Positions 1 to 7,159 of a stretch of 13,111 nt of DNA are shown here, piece by piece (the first letter of the stretch is position 1; each line of letters starts with the position of its first letter). Both the position numbers and the translations under genes were made by a program. This stretch comes from CALKKN01 sp041571375. Lineage in GTDB: Bacteria; Pseudomonadota; Gammaproteobacteria; Xanthomonadales; SZUA-36. The stretch spans positions 1 through 13,111 of the forward strand of contig JBFFUJ010000042.1 of NCBI GenBank assembly GCA_041571375.1, in the 5' to 3' direction. Below the pieces are notes generated by a model that saw nothing but the letters and a program-made list of their open reading frames with translations, was not told the origin of the DNA and ran no database searches.

Positions 1-65
1 ACGGCCCTTGCGGCGGTTTTTTTATGGCTGACCCGGCGAGGATTTGAACCTCCGGAGGAGGTCCT
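1..65 (-). repeat. 65-bp direct repeat, copy 1 (tRNA 3'-end-like plus terminator)
   Basis: Positions 1-65 recur at 208-272 with one mismatch (G15 versus C222). The left end is cut by the window, so the true repeat may be longer. Read on the minus strand it has a T-arm-like stem and loop (GAGG, loop TTCAAAT, CCTC), then GCCGGGTCAG and a terminal CCA (minus-strand end at 25), a T-rich spacer and a hairpin (GGCCG/CGGCC type, imperfect in this copy). This looks like the 3' end of a tRNA gene and its terminator. I could not fold a full tRNA: no 5' acceptor strand, D-arm or anticodon arm lies at the right spacing upstream. A competing hairpin, ACCTCC-TCC-GGAGGT, overlaps the T-arm. Confidence 0.75.
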
Positions 66-207
66 ACACGGAAGCCGGGCCGATGGGAGCGTCGCGCGCG
101 AGCGCCGCCGCCTTGCGGTGCAACCGCAAGCAGGGAAGCGAGCGAGCGACAATTTCTCCACTTACGAAGCGATAAGGTCCAGCATCACCCCGACCAGCTA
201 TAAGAAA
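66..207. other. Spacer between the two repeat copies, no gene recognised
   Basis: This 142-bp spacer lies between the two repeat copies. I see no protein gene with a start signal. A perfect hairpin CTTGCGG-TGCAA-CCGCAAG occupies 112-130 and is not followed by a T-run, so it is not a standard terminator. The rest is GC-rich with short repeated GCG/GAGC runs (about 91-150), then a more AT-rich stretch (151-207) leading into the second hairpin. Confidence 0.5.
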
Positions 208-230
208 ACGGCCCTTGCGGCCGTTTTTTT
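204..230. terminator. Bidirectional rho-independent terminator in repeat copy 2
   Basis: The hairpin AAAACGGCC-CTTGC-GGCCGTTTT has a perfect GC core flanked by A and T runs. On the plus strand seven T follow (224-230). On the minus strand the stem is followed by TTTTCTTAT. It can therefore end transcription in either direction. On the minus strand it follows the tRNA-like CCA end by only two bases, as expected for the terminator of a tRNA gene. Copy 1 at 1-23 carries the same element with one mismatch in the stem. Confidence 0.7.
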
Positions 231-272
231 ATGGCTGACCCGGCGAGGATTTGAACCTCCGGAGGAGGTCCT
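208..272 (-). repeat. 65-bp direct repeat, copy 2 (tRNA 3'-end-like plus terminator)
   Basis: This is the second copy of the repeat at 1-65, offset by 207 bp. It has the same T-arm-like motif and minus-strand CCA end at 232. Beyond 272 the sequences diverge, although both copies are followed within about 20 bp by CGGGC-GATGG-like text. As in copy 1, no full tRNA body can be drawn. Possible explanations are tRNA gene remnants, the duplicated attachment site of an integrated element, or a dispersed repeat derived from a tRNA end with its terminator. Confidence 0.75.
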
Positions 273-521
273 TCAGCGAATGCGGAAAACGGGCGGATGG
301 ATGTCGAGAGCATCCTGGTCATGCAGGAAATCTCTGCCCATCCCGGCAATCCCGGCCAGCAGGCTCGCACAAGCGCGCGTGCCGCACTGGCCCGGGAAAG
401 CAGCGGGAAGTCAATGCAGCATCCTGGAGGACGGCCTGCCCAGCGCCGTCGTCGGGGTGATGGTGATCCCTATTCATTTCCCATAATATGGGCGCCGTGC
501 CACCCAATCCGGAGTTTTCGC
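273..521. other. Leader region of the dehydrogenase unit, no gene supported
   Basis: Roughly 250 bp lie between the second repeat copy and the dehydrogenase start. The frame of the downstream gene stays open back to an ATG at 297. That upstream part has no good ribosome binding site and would bury the lipoprotein signal, so I read it as non-coding. The last 60 bp become AT-richer and hold a possible promoter. Confidence 0.5.
458..492 (+). promoter_or_regulatory. Possible promoter with palindrome over the -10
   Basis: CATAAT at 482-487 matches the sigma-70 -10 consensus at five of six positions. The region about 17 bp upstream (TGATGG near 458-463) is only a weak -35. A short inverted repeat, CCCAT-AAT-ATGGG (480-492), covers the -10 and could be a small operator or chance. 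Its place 30-40 bp before the dehydrogenase start fits a promoter for the three-gene unit. Evidence is weak. Confidence 0.3.
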
Positions 522-2675
522 ATGCGCCAATCCCACAATCCGATCGTGCACGCCGTCGCCCTCGTCGCACTGCTGCTCGCGGCCTGCGAACGCGGCCCGG
601 CGCCCTCCCCGGAGGCGCCGACGGACCAGCCGCAGGAAGGCGCGCCCGCTGTCCGGCTCGATGTCGACGGCGCACGGATCATCGCTGCCGACCGGGAACC
701 CGGCAACTGGTTGAGCCACGGGCGGACGTACGATGAGCAACGCTACAGCCCCCTGAATCAGATCAACGACGACAATGTGGGCGAACTCGGCCTGGCCTGG
801 TATTACGACCTGGAGACCAATCGCGGCCTGGAGGCGACGCCGATCGTGGTCGACGGGATGCTGTTCACGACCGGAGCGTGGAGCCGCGTCTACGCGTTCG
901 ACGCCCGCAGCGGTGAATTGCTGTGGGAGTACGACCCCCAGGTGCCGCCCGAGTGGGCCGTTCACGCCTGCTGTGACGTGGTCAACCGCGGCGTCGCCAT
1001 CTGGCAGGGGTCGGTCTTCTTCGGCACGCTCGACGGCCGCCTGATCTCGCTGGATGCAGCCACCGGCGCCATGAACTGGAGCGTTCAGACCACCGATCGC
1101 AACCAGCCTTACACGATCACCGGCGCACCGCGAGTCGTCAAGGGCAAAGTGGTCATCGGCAACGGCGGTGGAGAATACGGCGTGAGGGGCTATGTCAGCG
1201 CCTACGACGCGGCCACCGGCGGCATGAGTTGGCGTTTCTACACGGTGCCGGGCAACCCCGCCAATGGCTTCGAATCGTCGGCCATGGAGCGCGCCGCACA
1301 GACCTGGACCGGCGAATGGTGGCAGTACGGTGGCGGCGGCACGGTCTGGGACTCGATGGCCTACGATACCGAACTCGACCTGCTGTACATCGGCGTCGGC
1401 AACGGCTCGCCGTGGAACCAGCAGATCCGCAGCCCGGGGGGCGGCGACAACCTGTTCCTCTCGTCCATCGTCGCACTCGATCCCGATACCGGCGACTACG
1501 TCTGGCATTACCAGACCACGCCCGGCGAGACCTGGGACTACACGGCCACCCAGCACCTGATCCTGGCCGACCTCGATTTTGACGGGGTCACCCGCAAGGT
1601 GATCGTGCAGGCGCCAAAAAACGGCTTCTTCTACGTGCTGGACCGGGAGACCGGGGAACTGCTGTCCGCCGATCCCTTCGTCAACATCACCTGGGCGACG
1701 CATGTCGATCCCGAGACCGGGCGCCCGGTCGAGGTCGAGGGCGCACGGTACCGCGACGGTCCCGAGCTGGTCATTCCCGCTCCTTATGGCGCCCACAACT
1801 GGCATCCCATGGCCTTCAGCCCGGACACCGGCCTGATTTACATCCCGGCCCAGGACCTGCCCTTCGTTTACGGCACGGATGAATCGTTCACCTTCATGCC
1901 CGGCCTGTGGAATGTGGGCATCAATCCCCTGTATGCCTCGTTCGCCGAGCAGCCGCCCGAAGTCCAGGCCCAGCTGGTCGAGATGGTCAAGGGCCAGATC
2001 ATTGCCTGGGACCCGATCGCACGCCGCGAAGTGTGGCGCGTGCAGCATCCGCTGCCCAGTAACGGCGGCATACTGGCAACGGCCGGCAACCTGATATTCC
2101 AAGGCAATTCAATGGGGACCTTCGCCGCCTACCGCGCCGACAGCGGTGAGCCGCTATGGTCCAGCTTCGCGCAGACCGGCATCGTCGCCTCCCCCGTCAC
2201 CTACGCGATCGAAGGCGAACAGTACGTGACCGTGCTGGCCGGCTGGGGCGGGGCCTTCTCGCTGTTTGCCGGTGATTTCGCAGCCGCGGCCAAGGTGCGC
2301 AATGTCAGCCGCGTGCTGACCTTCAAGCTCGGAGCCGCCGGCGCGCTGCCGGCGCTGGAGGCGCCGCAACAGGTTCTCGCCCCGCCCGCGATGATCGACG
2401 ATCCCGAGGCCATTGCGCGCGGCAAGCAGTTGTACTCCGAGCGCTGCATGGTCTGCCACGGCGACAGCGCGGTGGGCGGCGGGGTGATCCCGGACCTGCG
2501 CTATCTCGATGCGACCGGGCACCAGACCTGGATGGGGGTCGTGATCGGCGGCCTGCACCAGCAGCGCGGCATGGTCTCGTTCGCCGGCGCGCTGACGCCG
2601 GAGGACGCCACCGACATCCAGGCCTTCGTGATCGAACGGGCCCACGCGCTGCTGGAATCCCAACAGTCCCCCTGA
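522..2675 (+). CDS. PQQ-dependent quinohemoprotein alcohol dehydrogenase, lipoprotein
   Basis: This 717-residue periplasmic enzyme should oxidise an alcohol with PQQ and pass electrons to a C-terminal heme c. The start at 522 is chosen because GGAG (511-514) lies 7 bp upstream and the product then opens with a lipoprotein signal ending LLLAAC (Cys22). An eight-bladed propeller follows with repeated DxxTGxxxW-like blades. Visible active-site features are the adjacent disulfide cysteines C150-C151, the likely calcium ligands Glu218 and Asn294 (GNGSPWN), and the catalytic Asp339 in WDYTATQ. The residue two after Asp339 is Thr, not the extra Asp of lanthanide-dependent XoxF enzymes, so calcium is predicted. 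A cytochrome c domain carries CMVCH (642-646). Length fits type II quinohemoprotein dehydrogenases, which are usually soluble; the lipobox suggests membrane tethering. The substrate cannot be read from the sequence. Confidence 0.93.
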   Translation: MRQSHNPIVHAVALVALLLAACERGPAPSPEAPTDQPQEGAPAVRLDVDGARIIAADREPGNWLSHGRTYDEQRYSPLNQINDDNVGELGLAWYYDLETNRGLEATPIVVDGMLFTTGAWSRVYAFDARSGELLWEYDPQVPPEWAVHACCDVVNRGVAIWQGSVFFGTLDGRLISLDAATGAMNWSVQTTDRNQPYTITGAPRVVKGKVVIGNGGGEYGVRGYVSAYDAATGGMSWRFYTVPGNPANGFESSAMERAAQTWTGEWWQYGGGGTVWDSMAYDTELDLLYIGVGNGSPWNQQIRSPGGGDNLFLSSIVALDPDTGDYVWHYQTTPGETWDYTATQHLILADLDFDGVTRKVIVQAPKNGFFYVLDRETGELLSADPFVNITWATHVDPETGRPVEVEGARYRDGPELVIPAPYGAHNWHPMAFSPDTGLIYIPAQDLPFVYGTDESFTFMPGLWNVGINPLYASFAEQPPEVQAQLVEMVKGQIIAWDPIARREVWRVQHPLPSNGGILATAGNLIFQGNSMGTFAAYRADSGEPLWSSFAQTGIVASPVTYAIEGEQYVTVLAGWGGAFSLFAGDFAAAAKVRNVSRVLTFKLGAAGALPALEAPQQVLAPPAMIDDPEAIARGKQLYSERCMVCHGDSAVGGGVIPDLRYLDATGHQTWMGVVIGGLHQQRGMVSFAGALTPEDATDIQAFVIERAHALLESQQSP

Positions 2676-2683
2676 GGCAGCCT

Positions 2684-4159
2684 GTGATCCTGATCACCAC
2701 CCGCAAACTCGAACGGGACCTGGAACGGGCCACCAGCTACGAGGAGTGGCAGGCAGCCGCACAGGCCTATGACGCCCACACCGGACTGGACCGCTGGAAG
2801 ATCATCGACCAGTCGCGGCGCTACGACTACGTGTCGATCCGCGTGCGGCTGGATCGGCTGCGCGCACTGCGGGCGCGGCACGACAACCGCGGACTGCTGT
2901 TCAACCTGAACGAGGGCATTCACGGCAACATGGGCGGAATGGGCCGTTCGTCGCTGTATGAAAAGGCCAAATTCGGGACCAAACAACTGATCATTGACTA
3001 TGTCGATGAAATCGTCTCGGCCCTGGAGCACCTCGCCAGCCCCGAGATCGACGAAATCTCGAAGGAAGAGAAGCTGGACTTCTTCCATCGCGCCGATCAC
3101 TGTTTCGGGCGCAGCGCGTTCATGATGAGCGGTTCCGGGTCGCTGTTCTATTTTCACATCGGCGTGGTGCGGACCCTGCTGCAGCATGGCCTGCTGCCGA
3201 ACATCCTGTCCGGCTCCAGCGGCGGGTCGTTCGTCGGCAGCCTGCTCTGCACCTACAGCGACGCCGACCTGATCGAACTCCTCGCCCCCGAAAACCTGAT
3301 CTCCAGAGTCGACGAGACCGCCGGCCACATGAGGCGGAACTCACGCTACACGCCCAGTGTGATGCCGATCGACGGCATCCGCAGGGTGGTCGAAGAGATG
3401 ATCCCGGACCTGACGTTCCAGGAAGCCCTGGAGCGCACGGGCCGTCATCTCAACATTTCGATTGCTGCCGTCGAAACGCACCAGAAGTCACGGTTGCTCA
3501 ATGCCATCGCATCGCCCAACGTGTACATCCAGGAGGCGGTGCTGGCCTCGGGAGCGGTGCCGGGCGTGTACCCACCGGTGACGCTGGCGGCGAAGAACCA
3601 CCTCGGGGAGAAACAGGCCTACCTGCCGTCCCGCAAATGGGTGGACGGTTCGGTCAGCGACGACCTGCCGGCCAAGCGCCTGGCGCGCCTGTACGGCGTC
3701 AACCACTACATCGTGAGCCAGACCAATCCACACGTCATCCCCTTCGTCGCGGACGGCAAGCGAAAAACCGATCCGATCTCGGTGTGGAAAGACGCCGGCA
3801 CCAAGACCGCCCGCGCCTGGGTCAATGCCAGCGCCACGACCCTCGAGAAGCCGCTGTCGATCAGCCCGGCGCTGTCACGCGTGACCAACCTGTGGCTGTC
3901 GGTCATCAATCAGGACTACATCGGGGATATCAACATCCTGCCTGCGACCCGCTATTTCAATCCGTTCCGATTGCTCGCCTTTCTGACAGAGAAAGAAATC
4001 CGCGAACTGGTGACGGCCGGGGAAAAGGCCACCTGGCCCAAGATCGAGATGATCCGAACCCAGACCAGGATTTCGCGAACGCTGGACCGCATCCTGTCCA
4101 ACTTCGAAAGAGACCACGTGATGCACGTGAAGGGCGCGCTGAGGAAGCGCCCGCGCTGA
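2684..4159 (+). CDS. Patatin-like phospholipase with N-terminal DUF3336
   Basis: This is a 491-residue predicted serine lipase or acyl hydrolase. The N-terminal ~130 residues resemble DUF3336, also found in yeast triacylglycerol lipases Tgl3/4/5. The patatin domain follows, with a glycine-rich oxyanion-hole segment (SGSGSLFYFHIGV), the nucleophile motif GSSGG (Ser179) and the dyad Asp321 in WVDGS. There is no signal peptide, so it probably acts in the cytoplasm or on the inner face of the membrane. The GTG start at 2684 is supported by GAGG at 2674-2677, which overlaps the stop of the dehydrogenase. Only 8 bp separate the two genes, so they are probably co-transcribed and translationally coupled. 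Substrate (phospholipid, triacylglycerol or a storage ester) is unknown. Family assignment is confident; the link to alcohol oxidation is inference. Confidence 0.92.
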   Translation: MILITTRKLERDLERATSYEEWQAAAQAYDAHTGLDRWKIIDQSRRYDYVSIRVRLDRLRALRARHDNRGLLFNLNEGIHGNMGGMGRSSLYEKAKFGTKQLIIDYVDEIVSALEHLASPEIDEISKEEKLDFFHRADHCFGRSAFMMSGSGSLFYFHIGVVRTLLQHGLLPNILSGSSGGSFVGSLLCTYSDADLIELLAPENLISRVDETAGHMRRNSRYTPSVMPIDGIRRVVEEMIPDLTFQEALERTGRHLNISIAAVETHQKSRLLNAIASPNVYIQEAVLASGAVPGVYPPVTLAAKNHLGEKQAYLPSRKWVDGSVSDDLPAKRLARLYGVNHYIVSQTNPHVIPFVADGKRKTDPISVWKDAGTKTARAWVNASATTLEKPLSISPALSRVTNLWLSVINQDYIGDINILPATRYFNPFRLLAFLTEKEIRELVTAGEKATWPKIEMIRTQTRISRTLDRILSNFERDHVMHVKGALRKRPR

Positions 4160-4163
4160 CGGC

Positions 4164-5204
4164 ATGGCCGAACCGGACAGACCCCTCGAGTACCCGCTCG
4201 ACATCCGGCCCGGGCCCGGCGGGAGCGTGGAGATCGGGCCGGGGCTGCGTTGGCTGCGCCTGCCGCTGCCCTTCCAGCTGAACCACATCAATGTCTGGCT
4301 GCTGCGCGACGGCGACGGTTGGGCGCTGGTCGACACCGGCCTGTTCACCGAAACCACGCGATCGGTCTGGAAAAGCATCTTCGAGCGCGAACTCGACGGC
4401 GCGTCCCTGACACGGATCATCGTCACCCACCTGCACCCGGACCACGTAGGCTGCGCTGGCTGGCTGGCAAGGAAGTTCGGCGCCGAACTCTGGATGTCCC
4501 GCGACGAATACCTGCTGTGCCGGATCCTGGTGGCCGATACCGGCAGGCCGGCCCCGCCGGAAGGCCTGCGCTTTTACCAGCGCGCGGGATTCGACGCGGA
4601 AGCGCTTGATCGCTATGCGGAGAATTTCGGCACCTTCGGCCGGGTCGTGGCTCCGCTCCCGGAATCCTATCGGCGCCTTTACGACGGTCTGACAATGAGG
4701 GTAGGCGGCCTGGACTGGAAGATCGTGATCGGCCGGGGGCACTCGCCCGAACATGCCTGTTTATGGTGCCCAGAAGCCAACCTGTTCATCTCGGGTGACC
4801 AGATCCTGCCGACGATTTCCTCGAACGTCAGCGTGTGGCCGACCGAGCCAGCCGCCAACCCGCTGTCGTTCTGGTTCGAGTCCATCGAGAGACTGAGGCA
4901 GACTCTGCCGCCCGACCTGCTGGTGCTGCCCGCCCATGGGCGTCCCTTCACCGGCGTCCACGCCCGGCTGGACGAACTGCGGAGGGAGCATGAAAACGGC
5001 CTCGCTGCACTGCGCGACCTGTGCCGCGAGCCACGGCGCGCGATCGACGTGTTCCCCGCCCTGTTCAAGTCGCGCATCACCGCAGGCAACCTGATGATGG
5101 CCACCGGCGAGGCCATTTCCCACCTCAACTACCTGATCGAAAGGGACGAGATGCAGGCCGCCGAAGACGCGTCGGGCGTGAACCGGTACCGGATGGGTCA
5201 ATAA
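4164..5204 (+). CDS. MBL-fold metallohydrolase
   Basis: This is a 346-residue metallo-beta-lactamase-fold hydrolase. The metal-site motifs are complete: THLHPDH (H89, H91, D93, H94), H193 in GRGHSPEH, D212 in SGDQILP and H258 in PAHGRP. This pattern fits the glyoxalase II/LACTB2-like branch, which hydrolyses thioesters or other esters, with a C-terminal helical region after about residue 265. There is no signal peptide, so it should be cytoplasmic. It starts 4 bp after the patatin stop. No strong Shine-Dalgarno lies close by, so translation may depend on coupling. As the third gene of the unit it may act on a product of the lipase or dehydrogenase, but no specific substrate can be assigned. 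Confidence 0.9.
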   Translation: MAEPDRPLEYPLDIRPGPGGSVEIGPGLRWLRLPLPFQLNHINVWLLRDGDGWALVDTGLFTETTRSVWKSIFERELDGASLTRIIVTHLHPDHVGCAGWLARKFGAELWMSRDEYLLCRILVADTGRPAPPEGLRFYQRAGFDAEALDRYAENFGTFGRVVAPLPESYRRLYDGLTMRVGGLDWKIVIGRGHSPEHACLWCPEANLFISGDQILPTISSNVSVWPTEPAANPLSFWFESIERLRQTLPPDLLVLPAHGRPFTGVHARLDELRREHENGLAALRDLCREPRRAIDVFPALFKSRITAGNLMMATGEAISHLNYLIERDEMQAAEDASGVNRYRMGQ

Positions 5205-5287
5205 GCCGTCCGGTCCGGACAAGCGCCGGTCGCCGCCGAACACCACAATACCTCCATGCGCTGGCGGACCCCTCTCCTGCCGTTTCC

Positions 5288-5322
5288 AGCGCTCGGGGGG
5301 CGCGTGACGCCCCTCGCTTTTT
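5288..5322 (+). terminator. Terminator-like hairpin after the three-gene unit
   Basis: The inner stem GGGGCG-CGTGA-CGCCCC (about 5297-5313) is extended by AGCG/CGCT and ends in TTTTT (5318-5322). It is a strong rho-independent terminator 84 bp after the hydrolase stop. It also sits only 10 bp before the ribosome binding site of the 30-codon ORF, so it could serve as an attenuator or leader structure for that ORF. Confidence 0.75.
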
Positions 5323-5345
5323 CCCAACCTCTGGAGGCCCAAAAC

Positions 5346-5438
5346 ATGGAAGCCAAACTCGCTTTAAAGCGCAACGAAATCCGCGAACTGGTCCTGGCCC
5401 TGGTGCTGCTGGCCCTGCTGTCGATCACGCTGATCTGA
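5346..5438 (+). CDS. Predicted 30-residue single-span membrane peptide
   Basis: I do not recognise this small gene. GGAGG (5333-5337) lies 8 bp before the ATG, the best Shine-Dalgarno of the plus-strand genes here. The product has a charged amphipathic N-terminus (MEAKLALKRNEIRE) followed by about 16 Leu/Val/Ala/Ile/Ser/Thr residues to the end. That is a short transmembrane anchor with the basic end probably cytoplasmic. A terminator-like hairpin sits just upstream, so expression would need read-through or a promoter within 5205-5330, where I see no clear one. It ends 16 bp before the convergent BatD-like gene. It could be a genuine small membrane protein, a regulatory leader peptide or chance, although the combination of strong RBS and clean hydrophobic segment favours a real gene. 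Confidence 0.6.
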   Translation: MEAKLALKRNEIRELVLALVLLALLSITLI

Positions 5439-5454
5439 CGAGACGCCGCGGGAT

Positions 5455-6528
5455 TCATTCGGACGATCGGGGATTCAGCGGCTGAAGCGATCCGCGTCGT
5501 GTGCGGGGCCTGCTCCGTCGCCTGCGCGTCCGGTCCCACAGGCGGCCAACGGCGTCGCGGATGACGGCCGGCCGATGCCGGCCCAGAGCCAGGGCGAGGC
5601 CGACGGCCACCACCCCGATGAAAATCGCCCAGGGCAGGCGTCCACCCTCCCCCGCCACCTCCGGTCCGTATGCCGCATTGGCCGTGACCTCGAGCGTCAG
5701 CTCGGGAATGACTTTCGCGGACAACTCCTCCCGGACCGGATCCCACCAGCTGAACCGCCATTCCGGAATGACGTAGCGGCCGGGCTGCTCACAGATGAAG
5801 GTGACCGAGTCATTGCGCGTCCCGACCAGCTCGCCCCGATTGACCCGATCCGAGACCACGGGCGCAGCAGGATACTCACCCAGGCCCTCGATCCCCCGTC
5901 GCGGCAGCGGCTCGAATACCATGCCGGGAACGTCCGCCGCGCGGCGGCTGACCGCCAGCGTCAGGGCATCACCGGTCTGCAGCTGCAGCGGCCCCTCCGC
6001 TGGCGGCGAGCGGTTCCACGATCCCTGCAGCGAAAATTCAGTCGTCGTGACCAGCAGTTCTCCGGGCCGGGCGCCGCCCGGCAACCGGGCCTCGATCCGC
6101 AACGCATCGGTCCGGAAGCCGAATTCGGACGGCTCGCTGCCAAAACCCGCACGCGCCGTGAAACGGACCTCGAAGGGCGGCACCCTCAGTTCGCCCGGCC
6201 TGTGCGGGTAGAGGAACAGCGTGTAGCGCAGGCCCTGCCAGGTCACACCCTGTCGGCTCTCGGTCAATTTGACGGTGTTGGCATCGCCCTGCAGCAGGAA
6301 GGCACCGGGGACCTCGGGCAGCACGAATTGCTGTTCACCGAAGCTGAACCCGTCAGTCCACAGCTCCAGATACAGTTCCACTTTCTGACCCACCCAGGCC
6401 GGACCCTGAGCGCCGGCCACGAAACGGAGCTCGCCCTCTGGCGATTCGGCTGCCTGGACCGCCCCTCCGAGGGCGACCGACGCGGCGGCCGCCAGCAGCG
6501 CCAGCCCTTCAATCAGCCGGATTCGCAT
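5455..6528 (-). CDS. BatD-like membrane-anchored periplasmic protein
   Basis: This 357-residue protein has an N-terminal signal peptide (likely cleaved after Ala26, AVQA), a long beta-rich periplasmic region, one transmembrane segment near residues 298-316 (LPWAIFIGVVAVGLALALG) and a very basic cytoplasmic tail with RTRRRR. This architecture and its place at the end of a moxR/vWA operon fit the BatD family, named for aerotolerance genes in Bacteroides and thought to act with the vWA proteins at the membrane. The start at 6528 is set by AGGAG 7 bp upstream. The frame is open to 6597, but that extension has no signal-like sequence at its N-terminus. It overlaps the upstream TPR gene by 20 bp. 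Primary sequence conservation in this family is low, so the name rests partly on context. Confidence 0.8.
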   Translation of the reverse strand: MRIRLIEGLALLAAAASVALGGAVQAAESPEGELRFVAGAQGPAWVGQKVELYLELWTDGFSFGEQQFVLPEVPGAFLLQGDANTVKLTESRQGVTWQGLRYTLFLYPHRPGELRVPPFEVRFTARAGFGSEPSEFGFRTDALRIEARLPGGARPGELLVTTTEFSLQGSWNRSPPAEGPLQLQTGDALTLAVSRRAADVPGMVFEPLPRRGIEGLGEYPAAPVVSDRVNRGELVGTRNDSVTFICEQPGRYVIPEWRFSWWDPVREELSAKVIPELTLEVTANAAYGPEVAGEGGRLPWAIFIGVVAVGLALALGRHRPAVIRDAVGRLWDRTRRRRSRPRTRRGSLQPLNPRSSE

Positions 6529-7159
6529 CCGCGCGCTCCTGTACCTGACGCTGCAACTGCCACGCGAACCGGGCCCGCAGGAAATCCCCGGGTTCATTCT
6601 GAACCCGCCTGAGCCATACCGCCCGCAGCTCCGCCTCGGACATCGCCTCGCCGCCCTCGCTCACCGTCTCGCTGCCCGAGCGGTCAACGCGCCCCGTGTC
6701 GTCAAATACGATTTCGTCGGCACCCAGTTGACCGCCGGTGCCGCCCGCGTCCGTTTCGGGTGGCGCCAGCAGCTCCCGCCGGGCCACGGCCAGGGCCCGA
6801 TTGTCCTGCGCAGCCGGCCAGCCCGGCCTGAGCTGCAGGGCCCGCTCATAGCTCGCAATCGCAGCGTCGTACTGTCCCAGCATGACCAGGGCATTGCCTC
6901 GATTGTAGGCGGCCTCCGCCGTGGTCAACCGCCCGAACGCGCCCGCCGCGCGTTCGAATTCGCCGGCCCGAAACCAGGCGATTCCGCGCCATTCCGGATT
7001 TTCGAAACGGTCCGCCGCTTCGGCAAATCGTTCCTGTCGGAACAATCTCTGTCCCTGCTGGTCCGGTGTCAGCCACCAGCCGAGCAGATCCCGAGGCCAG
7101 TCGGCAGCAACTGCGGCTGCAGCCCACAGCGTCAATACGATGAAGACGGCGGCTTTCAC
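6509..7159 (-). CDS. TPR-repeat protein of the Bat operon (BatC-like)
   Basis: This is a 216-residue secreted or membrane-anchored protein. The signal-like N-terminus covers residues 1-19 and ends AAVAA. A TPR region follows: a degenerate repeat near 36-75 and a clear one near 84-117 (YNRGNALVMLGQYDAAIASY). The C-terminal half is acidic and Gly/Glu-rich, with a final Arg/Gln-rich helix. The GTG start at 7159 overlaps the stop of the upstream vWA gene as GTGA. The frame is open further upstream, but that would run deep into the vWA gene. In many proteobacteria the vWA and TPR parts are one polypeptide; here they are two coupled genes. TPRs probably mediate assembly with the vWA partners. Confidence 0.85.
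   Translation of the reverse strand: MKAAVFIVLTLWAAAAVAADWPRDLLGWWLTPDQQGQRLFRQERFAEAADRFENPEWRGIAWFRAGEFERAAGAFGRLTTAEAAYNRGNALVMLGQYDAAIASYERALQLRPGWPAAQDNRALAVARRELLAPPETDAGGTGGQLGADEIVFDDTGRVDRSGSETVSEGGEAMSEAELRAVWLRRVQNEPGDFLRARFAWQLQRQVQERADANPAD

Noticed and set aside
25..115. Complete tRNA gene on the minus strand ending at copy 1
   Set aside because: A T-arm and CCA are visible, and an 8-bp complement to the acceptor strand lies only about 36 nt away. There is no room for D and anticodon arms, so I do not call a tRNA.
112..130. Perfect 7-bp hairpin as a terminator or CRISPR-like repeat
   Set aside because: No T-run follows it, and there is no regular repeat-spacer spacing anywhere in the window.
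232..321. 90-nt selenocysteine-like tRNA on the minus strand ending at copy 2
   Set aside because: A 7-of-8 acceptor pairing (TGACCAGG with CCGGGTCA) exists at the right distance, but no D-arm or TCA anticodon arm can be folded and the T-stem has a mismatch.
297..521. 75-codon N-terminal extension of the dehydrogenase
   Set aside because: It would bury the lipoprotein signal, lacks a ribosome binding site and has no similarity to dehydrogenase N-termini that I recognise.
474..2102. Long minus-strand open frame of about 540 codons opposite the dehydrogenase
   Set aside because: The plus strand encodes a clear PQQ dehydrogenase with all motifs. The minus frame is low-complexity, has no recognisable domain and is expected opposite GC-rich coding DNA.
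522..2675. Lanthanide-dependent XoxF or ExaF-type dehydrogenase
   Set aside because: The extra aspartate two residues after the catalytic Asp is Thr here, and the fused cytochrome c domain fits the type II quinohemoprotein group instead.
5575..6612. Plus-strand open frame of about 345 codons opposite the BatD-like gene
   Set aside because: It is a shadow of the minus-strand gene, which has a signal peptide, a membrane segment and a good ribosome binding site.
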